Source: Candidatus Limihabitans stercoravium
Lineage (GTDB): Bacteria; Bacillota; Clostridia; Christensenellales; CAG-314
DNA: 44,139 bases
Reading direction: 5' to 3'
Assembly (NCBI GenBank): GCA_018715495.1
Contig: DVLO01000018.1
Location: 1-44,139, forward strand
Shown here: positions 10,101 through 17,309 of the stretch, piece after piece
How positions within the stretch are numbered: the stretch's first letter is position 1
Layout: every line of letters starts with the position of its first letter
Notes under the pieces: generated by a model
Database searches by the model: none
Seen by the model: the letters and a program-made list of their open reading frames with translations, nothing else
Told to the model about the DNA's origin: nothing
Position numbers and translations under genes: made by a program

Positions 10101-12189
10101 CTACAACTGTTACCAACTGAAGACATTCACCGCAACAGGAAGCCTTGTTGAAATGGGTAACGGTGTATTCGGCACAACAAGTTCCGGTGCATCTTCACTC
10201 ACAACCGTTGTTCTTCCTGCAACATTGAAGACAATCGGAGAAAAGACATTCCTGAACTGTGACAAGCTGACAAGCGTTACATTCGGTGACAATTCGCAAC
10301 TTGAAGTGTTGCCCGCTAACACATTCTACGGATGCATTGCATTGCAATCCTTCGAAATCCCTGCAAATATCACCGTGCTTGAAGGCAGAGATCCCGAATA
10401 CACATCGGTTAACGAAGACAACACAGGTCTGTTCTACGGTCTTACATCTTTGAAGAAGGTTACAGTTGCTCCTAACAGCAAGTGCACAGAAATCGGTTAC
10501 TCCGTATTCGAAGAATCCGGACTGGAAGAATTTGAAATCCCTGCTTCTGTCACAAAGATTGGCGGATCGGCATTCGCTTACACAAATCTCAGCGAAATCG
10601 TCATCCCAAGAACAGTAACTCATATTGGCACATATCTGTTCAATCAGGCCAAGCAGTTGACATCTGCTACGTTGGAATCGGCAATCCTTACTCTGCCCAA
10701 CGGAACATTCAGCGGTTGCGAAGCTCTGCAATATGTTTACTTGCCGGCATCTGTAAGTGAAATTTCTGCATCTGCATTCAGCGGCTGCAGTGCACTTGAA
10801 GGTATCGACCTTGACAGTGCAAATACTTCCTTCGTTGCCGATGAAGACGGCGTACTGTTCAACTCTGCAAAGACAGCAGTAGCTTTCTTGCCTGCAAGTC
10901 TGACACACATTACAATTCCTGCAACTCTTGTAAGCGAAGACATCATTGACTTGTTGAAGTCTCACGGAAGTCTTGAAGCAATTGAAGTAGAAGAAGGCAA
11001 CGCATTGTACGTGTCCTACTTCGGAGCAATGTACACCAATACCGAAGAAGATGGACTGGCATTGGCAGTTATTCCTAATGCAATGACTGTATTTACAATT
11101 CCTAAGGAAATCGACTACTTCTACGGATACGGTTTGTTTAGTGATTCTAACGTTGCAGAAGTAACTTACGAAGAAAGAACAACTGATCTCAACCTCACAG
11201 GTTCGTGGAGTTCCGGTGCATTTACTTACGCATCTAACCTCACTAAGGTAACTCTTCCTGCAAATACTACAATTGGTAACTACGCATTCAGAGGTAGTTC
11301 TAAACTTGAAACAGTGATTATGGAAGCAGGTTCAAGTGGTTCAATCGGTAACTACGCATTTGCTGAAACTGCAATCACAGAACTTACAATTGCTGAAGGT
11401 TACACAAGTCTTGGCACTAACGTATTTGCAAACTCCGCACTTACAACACTCAATTTGCCTCAGTCAATGCAAGAATTGTCCACATCGACATTCACCAATG
11501 CTACAAACCTTTCAACAATCACAGTAGCATCTGGTAACGCTAACTTCCTGGTAGAAGACGGTATCCTGTACAGCGCTGACAAGTCGGAAATCTTCTTCCT
11601 TCCCGCAACGCTTACAACCTTTGAAATTCCTAAGGAATACACATCAACTTCAATCGTAAATCTTTTGAAGGCTTTGCCCGCTCTTGAATCCATTACAGTA
11701 GCAGAAGGCAATACAGCATTCGTAGTTGCTTACAATGCTTTGTACTCATCCGATTGGCAGTTGTTGTTCGTTCCCAAGGCTTTGACAACATTTACAATTG
11801 CCAAGGATCTTGAAGAACTGGACGGACGTGACAAGCTGTTCGAAGGTACTGCAATCACAACGGTAACTTTCGAAGAAGGACGTACCAAGACACTCAACTT
11901 GTCAGGTAGCTCCTCATACGGCGTGTTCTACGGGGCAAACAACCTTACAGAAGTAACGCTTCCGGAAGGAACGTATATCGGCGATTACGCATTCTGTAAG
12001 ACAACATCTATTACAAGATTTGTTGTACCTCAGGGCGCTTACGTAGGCGACTCCTCCTTCCAGGGCTGGACATCCGATCAGACACTTGTACTTCCCTTTG
12101 CAGAAGGTGTTGAACCTGACGAAACACTGGGTTGGAACGGATACTGGGATTGGCAGTGCAATGCTATGCTGGAATACACCCCGGCTTAA
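4132..12189 (+). CDS. Giant BspA-like leucine-rich-repeat lipoprotein (2,685 aa)
   Basis: The signal peptide ends in lipobox LLAAC with Cys32 as the lipid attachment residue, and AGGAGG precedes the ATG. Order of parts: a small beta-rich domain (about 45-120); two InlB B-type repeats (about 120-275); a run of fibronectin-III/Ig-like modules with 'ISW.../LSW...' strands (about 280-690); two more InlB-like modules ending in YAYF and YAYW (about 690-830); then about 1,800 residues of LRR_5/BspA repeats. The LRR blocks are separated by islands of the type 'DGVLF...(x)FxP', where the chain leaves and re-enters the array. The last 450 residues contain a tandem duplication of a module of about 200 residues. 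The predicted product is a cell-surface, lipid-anchored adhesin-like fibre. It heads an operon with MoxR, DUF58 and VWA genes, which may help to fold or assemble it. Binding target unknown. Confidence 0.88.
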   Translation: MIQSTHGKKFIVLCSVLMALCLAFSTCLLAACNPAEQAVSGNEVGVYYYQPTSQSREDVVTLSEGLIFTLNIGNEVKSGSYLLENGNLTLTSGETVITAKLENNVITLNYNGTEMKFLKKLYYTVTFNTMGGSDIASIEVLNGKTLSKPSADPTKEGNIFLGWYADQECKTPYTFGTPVSGDITLYARWAQIEEGATEYTVNFNFGNGQTTSVTTIGGRLFDLPVAEMDGMKFVGWWMSMTNNGDKLTASVSASTNGQDGTLFTADTTLFAVWQPNDAATQAPAVNVATGSISWNSVGSAAYLLTIIAPDGTAVYNNYRTTTTTFPFTFDQTGEYKVEVTAINAGGTAVSDTTVRYFTNNALNRVFGVKVMEPSILVFRGVENAEEYILTIECGDELHTHTLFNNGTSLYYNFANCQMKKGGIKFTITAAADGFASSETVFTYERNLEAVENVAINNDILSWDAVEGANYYIVSDGSEEIPVFGTELSLKNMPAGQYTFSVTAVASGFNSHEATTLEYNKTTLALPENISLSDKTLSWTASADGKSYQILVNGKAVDVEEGQLSYDLTSLLTWSDGESYTIQLKVINGNASALSDEIEFICNEMGSELTYEAGILSWKPVAGALNYEVMLNGKVVETITNGNNFYKFDTLGAIGENTLQVRFSKDGYTSEWETITVTANRISLYVGEIALDPLYKAVGDPIELPEVESPVGREFYAWYNTPNGPESNGALFDQPFFAGSSELVLYAYFQPKTYTVNFADADGINATTVKYGSDFTFAVPVSTDATEVFGGWYSAPNGNGYAYTDANGKSLSAWGIAQDNTTVYAYWIEGALSYSLAGNSYIVSSGARINLVESVTVPATYNGLAVTGLSSSAFVGCSLLKEINLPNTLETIPSSAFDGCSALEAVNIYDAEALFARYSSSDGVLFDSGAADNQHAPRVVFVPSAKTGTYTIPYGVDIITRSSFANSSISKVVIPSSVKSIETEAFADCLNLSAVVFENLGASGTLTIGDRAFKNCEALTTITLPARLSEISLQKYDSQLGDVFSTSQLAEFAADAFYGCDNLVSISVAESVNAIFTSADGVLFKDNGRTLVYFPTAKTASNYELPAGVTEIANGAFVNSALTGTLTLPARITKIGEFAFAGTRISKLVFAGTGLSNVEVGNYAFFGCDSLWSVTFEAGSLVSKLGKGAFMECTDLEEFEVPASMTEIGTLAFYCEYDDEDYKYDFEISFAESTNPIALGDKLFYGREFYTLEIPANAVVSAGVLSGVTFNYLEVAEGNTYLAAQDHMNSERKVGTAIYLKNAEGQVETLLKYESDYYSGDYTFDVPSGVKTIAAGAFIDVGSISTVTIPGSVTLIDARAFYNTELKTITFADDGTEKLTIGEGAFYGPYGGAPITSIVLPSREVEIGNEAFAENGDLETLDLGGTISIGDRAFAETGSNLALTIPNTVQSIGFEAFAGSYSCGIVSVAFEADSTLKTIGANAFADSKITTITIPASVETIGAAAFRDSSLTELLFEEGDLPLAFGVAHENSVGNVIYGTDITTINFPGRLTELSERALAVGYSWSDPQAVTVTFGNQYQGFNESKLTTIGAYAFENLGLTSITIPKSVQNTDVIAIGNNAFDACSLLESVTFEAGGTGTITIGASAFVGCNSLESITLPANLGNFTAADGTVTAALANGVGVFIPDYGTSDSKLASIEVADGNAIYASANGMLYSSDFTTLIFCPPAKSGVVTIDKRTETVGSNAFLSCSAVTEINFEEGSVCTEIEANAFESCSDLTTITLPDSLEKIGADAFLKCSSLTSLELPESFNAFSTNFLTDYITSITVSENSQFYKSVDNVIYSKDGKVLVYSMSDASDFIVPEGTEVISENAFGGSIATLQSVTLPASLVEIGDNAFSSCTSLASVTFADNGVGALVIGDSAFSNTAITEIALPARTISIGDDVFGSTDLASVDFGQGSQLTSIGSRAFMGTAITKIVLPESVIELGDNVFYNCYQLKTFTATGSLVEMGNGVFGTTSSGASSLTTVVLPATLKTIGEKTFLNCDKLTSVTFGDNSQLEVLPANTFYGCIALQSFEIPANITVLEGRDPEYTSVNEDNTGLFYGLTSLKKVTVAPNSKCTEIGYSVFEESGLEEFEIPASVTKIGGSAFAYTNLSEIVIPRTVTHIGTYLFNQAKQLTSATLESAILTLPNGTFSGCEALQYVYLPASVSEISASAFSGCSALEGIDLDSANTSFVADEDGVLFNSAKTAVAFLPASLTHITIPATLVSEDIIDLLKSHGSLEAIEVEEGNALYVSYFGAMYTNTEEDGLALAVIPNAMTVFTIPKEIDYFYGYGLFSDSNVAEVTYEERTTDLNLTGSWSSGAFTYASNLTKVTLPANTTIGNYAFRGSSKLETVIMEAGSSGSIGNYAFAETAITELTIAEGYTSLGTNVFANSALTTLNLPQSMQELSTSTFTNATNLSTITVASGNANFLVEDGILYSADKSEIFFLPATLTTFEIPKEYTSTSIVNLLKALPALESITVAEGNTAFVVAYNALYSSDWQLLFVPKALTTFTIAKDLEELDGRDKLFEGTAITTVTFEEGRTKTLNLSGSSSYGVFYGANNLTEVTLPEGTYIGDYAFCKTTSITRFVVPQGAYVGDSSFQGWTSDQTLVLPFAEGVEPDETLGWNGYWDWQCNAMLEYTPA

Positions 12190-12214
12190 TGGTGTAAAAA
12201 CTTTTTAAATTGTT

Positions 12215-12245
12215 CATCGCTTGGAGCAATGCGCTCCAAGCGATG
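12215..12245 (+). other. Perfect 13-bp intercistronic hairpin
   Basis: CATCGCTTGGAGC (12215-12227) pairs perfectly with GCTCCAAGCGATG (12233-12245) around a 5-nt loop. There is no U-tract after it, only A-rich sequence and the next ribosome site, so it is not a classic terminator. It could stabilise the upstream mRNA, be a processing site, or lower expression of the downstream machine genes relative to the lipoprotein. Confidence 0.7.
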
Positions 12246-12264
12246 GAAAAAAAGGTAGGTAAAC

Positions 12265-13392
12265 ATGAAGAATAATCAACTGTTTAAAGTTTACAAAAAA
12301 CGTATGACTTTGTCTGCCGTGGTTTCATCCATTTGTTTGGGACTTGCTGCAGGCGGTCTTACTGCATTTATATTGGCTTTGGTGGCATTTTTGTTCAGCA
12401 TCGACATGTTGTGGGTGACAATAGGTGTTGCCATTGGCGTTGCAGTTGTAGTGGCTGTGTTGCTCTACCTGTTTAAATTCCGTCCCACTGATCGTGAAAT
12501 AATGCGTCGTATCGACCGCATGGGTCTTGAAGAACGTGCAGTTACAATGTATGAGTACATGGATGAAACTTCGGTAATTGCTAAACTTCAACGTGAAGAC
12601 GCGGTAAAACGTATTGAAAGTGTGGACAACGAAAAAATCAAAAAATCTTTCCCCGCATTCAACCTTAAGAAGGGTACCGCAATTGTATTGAGCGTTGTGT
12701 TGGTGCTTGGATTGGGCATGACTGTTGTGTCAGGTTTGTCACAGGCAGGATTGTTGCCATCTCCCGACATTGACGGTTCGAACAAGAAGTTGTTTGTATC
12801 GGTAAGTTACCAAGTTGAAGAGGGCGGTGAAATTCTAGGTGAAACTGACCAGCTCATTGATCCCGGCGCAGATACAACACCTGTTGTTGCTGTGGCTGAA
12901 GATGGCTGGGTCTTTGTACGTTGGAGCGATGGCAATCGTATGCCAGACCGCAGTGACGTAGGCGTAAATGAAGATCTTGTCGTGACGGCTATTTTTGAAG
13001 AATTGGACACGGGCGAAGATGATCCTGACATTGATGAAGGTGCAAGTGACTCTGAAGGTGACTACGACCCCAACATTCCCGAATCCAACGAAAGTGAAGG
13101 TGCAGGAAATCAGGGTGAAGGCGGCGACGGCGGTGAAGGCAACGGCGATGGCTCAACCGGCGAAGGTAGCGGCTCAGGTCAAGGCGGACAGGAAGGTCAA
13201 GGCAACGGTAATGGTCAGGGTGATGGTGCCGGCGGTTCATGGTCCAGTAACAACTGGGTTATCGACGGCGAAACTGACTACCGTGACGTGTTCGAAATGT
13301 ACTACGACATGGCAATGGAAATTATCAACAGCGGAGAGGAACTTCCTCCTGAGTTGAAAGCATTTATTGAAGGTTACTTTGGAAGTCTATAA
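12265..13392 (+). CDS. Membrane protein with extracellular InlB-like module and Gly/Glu-rich tail
   Basis: Two transmembrane segments lie near the N-terminus (about 17-42 and 49-71). A cytoplasmic helical stretch follows (REIMRRIDRMGLEERAVTMY), then a third membrane helix (about 135-160). The exported part has a divergent InlB B-repeat ('VSYQVEEGGEI...GWVFVRWSDG...VTAIFEE'), a Gly/Glu/Ser-rich disordered stretch of about 90 residues, and a short structured C-terminus. The N-terminal layout resembles DUF4175-type proteins found next to MoxR/Bat genes, but I would not assign the family firmly. A GGTAGG-type ribosome site precedes the ATG. It sits between the giant lipoprotein and MoxR with no terminator after it, so a membrane adaptor linking the machine to its surface clients is plausible (inference). 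Confidence 0.7.
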   Translation: MKNNQLFKVYKKRMTLSAVVSSICLGLAAGGLTAFILALVAFLFSIDMLWVTIGVAIGVAVVVAVLLYLFKFRPTDREIMRRIDRMGLEERAVTMYEYMDETSVIAKLQREDAVKRIESVDNEKIKKSFPAFNLKKGTAIVLSVVLVLGLGMTVVSGLSQAGLLPSPDIDGSNKKLFVSVSYQVEEGGEILGETDQLIDPGADTTPVVAVAEDGWVFVRWSDGNRMPDRSDVGVNEDLVVTAIFEELDTGEDDPDIDEGASDSEGDYDPNIPESNESEGAGNQGEGGDGGEGNGDGSTGEGSGSGQGGQEGQGNGNGQGDGAGGSWSSNNWVIDGETDYRDVFEMYYDMAMEIINSGEELPPELKAFIEGYFGSL

Positions 13393-13442
13393 CAGAAAAT
13401 CATCTGTTTACAATATATAAATAAAACAAAAGGATTACAGTC

Positions 13443-14495
13443 ATGGTTACAGAGCAAAATGTACAACAATTCAGCAAACAATGTGAAAACATTTTTACAC
13501 AAATCAGACGTGACGTCATCGGTCAGAATGATGTAGTGGAAAACACAATCATTGCAATGATTGCAGGCGGTAACGTACTGCTTGAAGGTGTACCGGGTGT
13601 TGGTAAAACAAGACTTGTTCGTACACTGGGCAGAGTTTTCGATCTTCCCTTCTCACGTATTCAGTTTACTCCCGACTTGATGCCTGCGGACGTAACCGGT
13701 ACAAACATCATTGAAAAGGATGACAAGGGTAACTCAGTTTACAACTTCCAGCCCGGCCCGATTTTCAGCAACATCATTCTTGCCGACGAAATCAACCGTG
13801 CTACACCCAAGACACAGTCTGCCTTGCTTGAAGCAATGCAGGAACACACAGTTACTGTAATGGGTGTTTCCAGAAAGATGGCGGAACCGTTCTTCGTCTT
13901 GGCTACTCAGAACCCTGTTGAACAGGACGGTACTTACCCGTTGCCTGAAGCACAGATGGACCGTTTCATGTTCAAACTGCTTGTTCCCAACCCAAGTCTT
14001 GACGAATTGAAGGCAATTGTCACAATGACTCAGAAAACCATGGCGGAAGTTGCTGAACCTGCTTGTAACGGTGAACAGCTTCTTGAAATGCGTACAACTG
14101 CAAATCAGCTGTTTGTTGCAGACGAAGTGTTGGATTACGCAATGACATTGTGTTCCGCAACACATCCCGACAGCCAGTGTGCAAGTCAGGCTGCAAAGAA
14201 GTACGTTCGTCTTGGTGCCAGCCCCCGTGCGGGACAAGCATTGATTTCGGCGGCAAAGGTAAGGGCATTGATCAAGGGAAGATTTAACGTTTCTTTCGAA
14301 GACCTCAACGTTCTTGCTTACCCGGTACTTCGTCACCGTATGAAGATGAGTTTCGAATCGGTTGCCGAACGCATTACTCCGGACGATGTAATCACAATGA
14401 TCATTGACGAAGTCAGCAAAAAATTCAACCTGACAAAGAGCGAAAACATCGAAAAAACAGAAGAAAAGAAGAGCAAGTTTGGTAAGAAAAAATGA
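13443..14495 (+). CDS. MoxR-family AAA+ ATPase
   Basis: This is a cytoplasmic AAA+ ATPase of the MoxR/RavA clade. Such proteins act as chaperones for VWA-domain partners, powering maturation of enzymes or surface complexes. Visible motifs are Walker A GVPGVGKT (49-56), Walker B ILADEIN (113-119), sensor 1 ATQNP (155-159) and EAQMDRF with Arg175 as a likely finger, followed by the helical lid. Length (350 aa) is normal apart from a Lys/Glu-rich tail. An AAGGA ribosome site precedes the ATG. The stop overlaps the DUF58 start by 4 bp (ATGA), the usual MoxR-DUF58 coupling. Confidence 0.95.
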   Translation: MVTEQNVQQFSKQCENIFTQIRRDVIGQNDVVENTIIAMIAGGNVLLEGVPGVGKTRLVRTLGRVFDLPFSRIQFTPDLMPADVTGTNIIEKDDKGNSVYNFQPGPIFSNIILADEINRATPKTQSALLEAMQEHTVTVMGVSRKMAEPFFVLATQNPVEQDGTYPLPEAQMDRFMFKLLVPNPSLDELKAIVTMTQKTMAEVAEPACNGEQLLEMRTTANQLFVADEVLDYAMTLCSATHPDSQCASQAAKKYVRLGASPRAGQALISAAKVRALIKGRFNVSFEDLNVLAYPVLRHRMKMSFESVAERITPDDVITMIIDEVSKKFNLTKSENIEKTEEKKSKFGKKK

Positions 14496-15391
14496 TTGAA
14501 AAATATTTAAACGATGAGTTTTTCAGTCGTCTGGAAACCTATTCGTTGATGTTGCGTCGTGACCTTTCGGGATTTTTCGGAGGCAAACACCTTGTGAACA
14601 CCTACGGTCAAACGGTAGAATTTGCCGATTACCGTGAGTACATGCTGGGTGACGACATCAGGCGTATTGACTGGAATCTTTACGGTCGTTTCGAAAAGTT
14701 CTTCTTGAAACTGTTTACGGATGAACGTCAGATGCACACGCAGATATTCCTTGATTGTTCAGCTTCGATGGGTAAGGTCAATCAGCAGAAGGCAGCTTAC
14801 GCAATGGCATTTGCAGCTGCGCTTGGGTACCTGTCTGTACACAACATGGACAAGGTGAGTTACCGATTGATTCATGGCGACAAGGCGGAGGATCCCTACG
14901 GTCTTATTGTAGGAAAGACGCCCTTTTTCCGTGCGGTGAGCACCTTCGGTGACATTCGATTTGAAGATGACGCATTTCTGGAAGATGCGATACTCAATTC
15001 GGGTGACACATCGGAGAAAAACGGGCTGTCTGTAATAATTTCCGACTTTTTCACCGAAAACAGCTGGAAAAAAGCAGTGGATTACCTGTGCTACAAGAAA
15101 CGCCAGGTGCTGCTTGTTCAGGTGATGTCCCCTGAGGAGCGTGATCCTACCTATTCAGGACGTGTCAATCTTGTGGACAGCGAAGCGCCCGACCTTCTGG
15201 ACGAAAGAAACATGAAATTGCGTATTACACGTAGTATGCAGGACACCTACCAGGAAGCATTGAACGACTACATTGCGGATATAAAGGCCTTTTGTGCTTC
15301 AAGACAGGTAAACTTTATTTCCGTAACGACCGATCAGCCTGTTGAAAAGGTGATATTCAAAGAATTACTAAATACCGGGATATTGGAATGA
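14492..15391 (+). CDS. DUF58 protein (MoxR partner, VWA-like fold)
   Basis: This is the usual cytoplasmic partner of MoxR ATPases. The DUF58 signature DDIRRIDW is at 54-61, followed by a VWA core with metal-site motif DCSASMG (88-94). The remaining VWA strands include 'LSVIISDFF'. The gene overlaps moxR by 4 bp at its start and the BatA-like gene by 4 bp at its end, so translation is coupled across three genes. Length 299 aa is normal. Function in this system is inferred: receiving or coordinating a metal-bound client through the VWA-like site. Confidence 0.93.
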   Translation: MIEKYLNDEFFSRLETYSLMLRRDLSGFFGGKHLVNTYGQTVEFADYREYMLGDDIRRIDWNLYGRFEKFFLKLFTDERQMHTQIFLDCSASMGKVNQQKAAYAMAFAAALGYLSVHNMDKVSYRLIHGDKAEDPYGLIVGKTPFFRAVSTFGDIRFEDDAFLEDAILNSGDTSEKNGLSVIISDFFTENSWKKAVDYLCYKKRQVLLVQVMSPEERDPTYSGRVNLVDSEAPDLLDERNMKLRITRSMQDTYQEALNDYIADIKAFCASRQVNFISVTTDQPVEKVIFKELLNTGILE

Positions 15392-17295
15392 CATTGTTAC
15401 TACCCTTGGGACTGTTGGGATTAGTATCATTACTGATACTTCTTCTCATTTACATCTTGCGTCCCAACTATCAGCAAAAGCTCGTTTCCTCAACCTTTAT
15501 CTGGAAATTGAGTTTAAAATACAAGAAAAATCGCATACCCATCAGCAAGCTGCGCAACATATTGCTTATCATCTGTCAATTGTTGCTCTTGACTTCACTT
15601 GCACTGATGATGGCTCAACCTGTAATCGGGCATCGCACTAACTTGTCCGACAACGAAAAAATTGCCATCATCGACGCATCTGTAAATATGCAGATGGTTT
15701 CGGACAACGAAACAAGACTGCAGCGTGCAATCAGTGAGGTTCGCACATTGGCTGAACAGACATTCGCCAATGAAGACGGCATTATGACAGTAATTGTTGC
15801 GGGTGAAAAGGCAGAAACACTTGTTTCCAGATGTGAAGCGTCAAACAGTGAAGAACTGTACACCAAATTGCTACAGTTAAACGACTCTTTAACACAAGGG
15901 GCGGTGTGGCATGGTTCGGCAGACATTGATGGCGCAGCAAAATTTGCAGAAGAAGTGTTGAAGGTCAATTCGCAGGCAGAAGTATTGCTTTACACATGTA
16001 CAAATTACATTGACACAAGTACTTTTACTGTGGTTGATATGTCACACCCCGACGATTGGAATGTAGCAATACTCAACGTTACACCTATTTTCGGAGATAA
16101 CAATACCTATACGGTAGATGTGGAAGTGGGTTGCTACGGTCAGAGCATGCCTGTCGAAATTGTGATGGATATCAGCGGTATCAACGGTGAAACATCTGCT
16201 ACACGTCAGGTATCCAAGACGGAATACTTTACCGAAGCAGAAAGCGTAAAGACGGTAACATTTGCTGAAGATGATTTCGCAGGAAGCGGCGGCGCAATCT
16301 ATTCTTACCAGCAGATTTCTGTAAGCATAGGCGCTAATGACTGCCTTGAACTGGACAACACCTTCAACGTCTATGGCGGAACAAAGCCCTCAATCAAGAT
16401 TCAGTACGCAAGTGCAGGAGGAAACAAGTTCTACAGAGGCGTTCTGGGACGTTTCCGCAACGACTTCAAGGACAGGTGGAACATTACGGTAGATGAAGTC
16501 GATTCAAGTGAAGCCAAGACCGAAGGTTACGATTTGTATGTATTCGAACACTTGATGCCAGACGTTACGCCTACTGACGGGGTTGTAATCTTCTCTAACC
16601 CTGACAAGGCGCCGGCAGGAAGCGGTTTCGAATTGGGATCTTCCTACACAGTAGATTCATCATCCACGCTGTCAAACGGTCAGCTTCATGAAATCACCAA
16701 GTTTATTGATGCGTCCATTGTCACAATCGCCCAATACACAACTGTACTGTCCAGCGAAGGTTATCAGGAACTGTTTTACTTCGAAGGCAGACCGGTACTT
16801 CTTGTAAAAGAAGACGATGCAAGCAAGATTGTGTTGATGACAATCGACCTCAACAGGTCCAATTTCAGTATCACACCGTACTTTTCAGTGATGATGTACA
16901 ATTTGTTCAATTACTTCATTCCCTCAACACTTACCGATTACTCATTCGAAGTGGGGGAAACAATCACATTGAACGCACGTGGTGAAAATCTTACTGTAAA
17001 CGGAGACGGCGGTAATTTTACATTCGAAACAGTACCGGCATCACTGTATCTTACAACACCGGGAAATTACACGGTTGTACAAACAGACATGTCCAACACA
17101 CCCGTCGTTGAACAGTTCTTTGTAAGACTTCCTTACAGCGAAAGCAACATTGCACCCATCGTAGATCGTCTTCCCGCATTACAACGTGAAGACACATCAG
17201 TGGTTGTAACGCAAAAACTTGCAATCTGGCTTGGAGCCGCAGCATTGCTGTTCTTGTGTATTGAGTGGTTGTTGCACACTCGTGAAAACATTTAA
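15388..17295 (+). CDS. BatA-like membrane protein with degenerate VWA domain
   Basis: The N-terminus has two membrane helices (about 3-24 and 57-78) around a short loop with the RP(N)YQ..STF.W pattern of the BatA (aerotolerance) N-terminal domain. A VWA domain follows with 'KIAIIDASVNMQ' at 91-102. The usual D-x-S-x-S metal site reads D-A-S-V-N (96-100), so metal binding may be weakened. A long beta-rich extracellular region and a final membrane helix (about 611-630) complete the protein. Its start overlaps the DUF58 gene by 4 bp, and its stop is 14 bp from the next gene. Bat proteins were first linked to aerotolerance in Bacteroides, but the role of such operons elsewhere is mostly unknown. 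Confidence 0.85.
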   Translation: MTLLLPLGLLGLVSLLILLLIYILRPNYQQKLVSSTFIWKLSLKYKKNRIPISKLRNILLIICQLLLLTSLALMMAQPVIGHRTNLSDNEKIAIIDASVNMQMVSDNETRLQRAISEVRTLAEQTFANEDGIMTVIVAGEKAETLVSRCEASNSEELYTKLLQLNDSLTQGAVWHGSADIDGAAKFAEEVLKVNSQAEVLLYTCTNYIDTSTFTVVDMSHPDDWNVAILNVTPIFGDNNTYTVDVEVGCYGQSMPVEIVMDISGINGETSATRQVSKTEYFTEAESVKTVTFAEDDFAGSGGAIYSYQQISVSIGANDCLELDNTFNVYGGTKPSIKIQYASAGGNKFYRGVLGRFRNDFKDRWNITVDEVDSSEAKTEGYDLYVFEHLMPDVTPTDGVVIFSNPDKAPAGSGFELGSSYTVDSSSTLSNGQLHEITKFIDASIVTIAQYTTVLSSEGYQELFYFEGRPVLLVKEDDASKIVLMTIDLNRSNFSITPYFSVMMYNLFNYFIPSTLTDYSFEVGETITLNARGENLTVNGDGGNFTFETVPASLYLTTPGNYTVVQTDMSNTPVVEQFFVRLPYSESNIAPIVDRLPALQREDTSVVVTQKLAIWLGAAALLFLCIEWLLHTRENI

Positions 17296-17309
17296 CAGGA
17301 GCGTATTTC

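Noticed and set aside
4132..12189. DNA-level tandem repeats or a CRISPR-like array in the giant gene
   Set aside because: The similar words come from protein repeats with diverged codons in one open frame; there are no constant direct repeats with unique spacers.
12215..12245. Hairpin as a rho-independent terminator
   Set aside because: It is followed by A-rich sequence and a ribosome site, with no U-tract on either strand.
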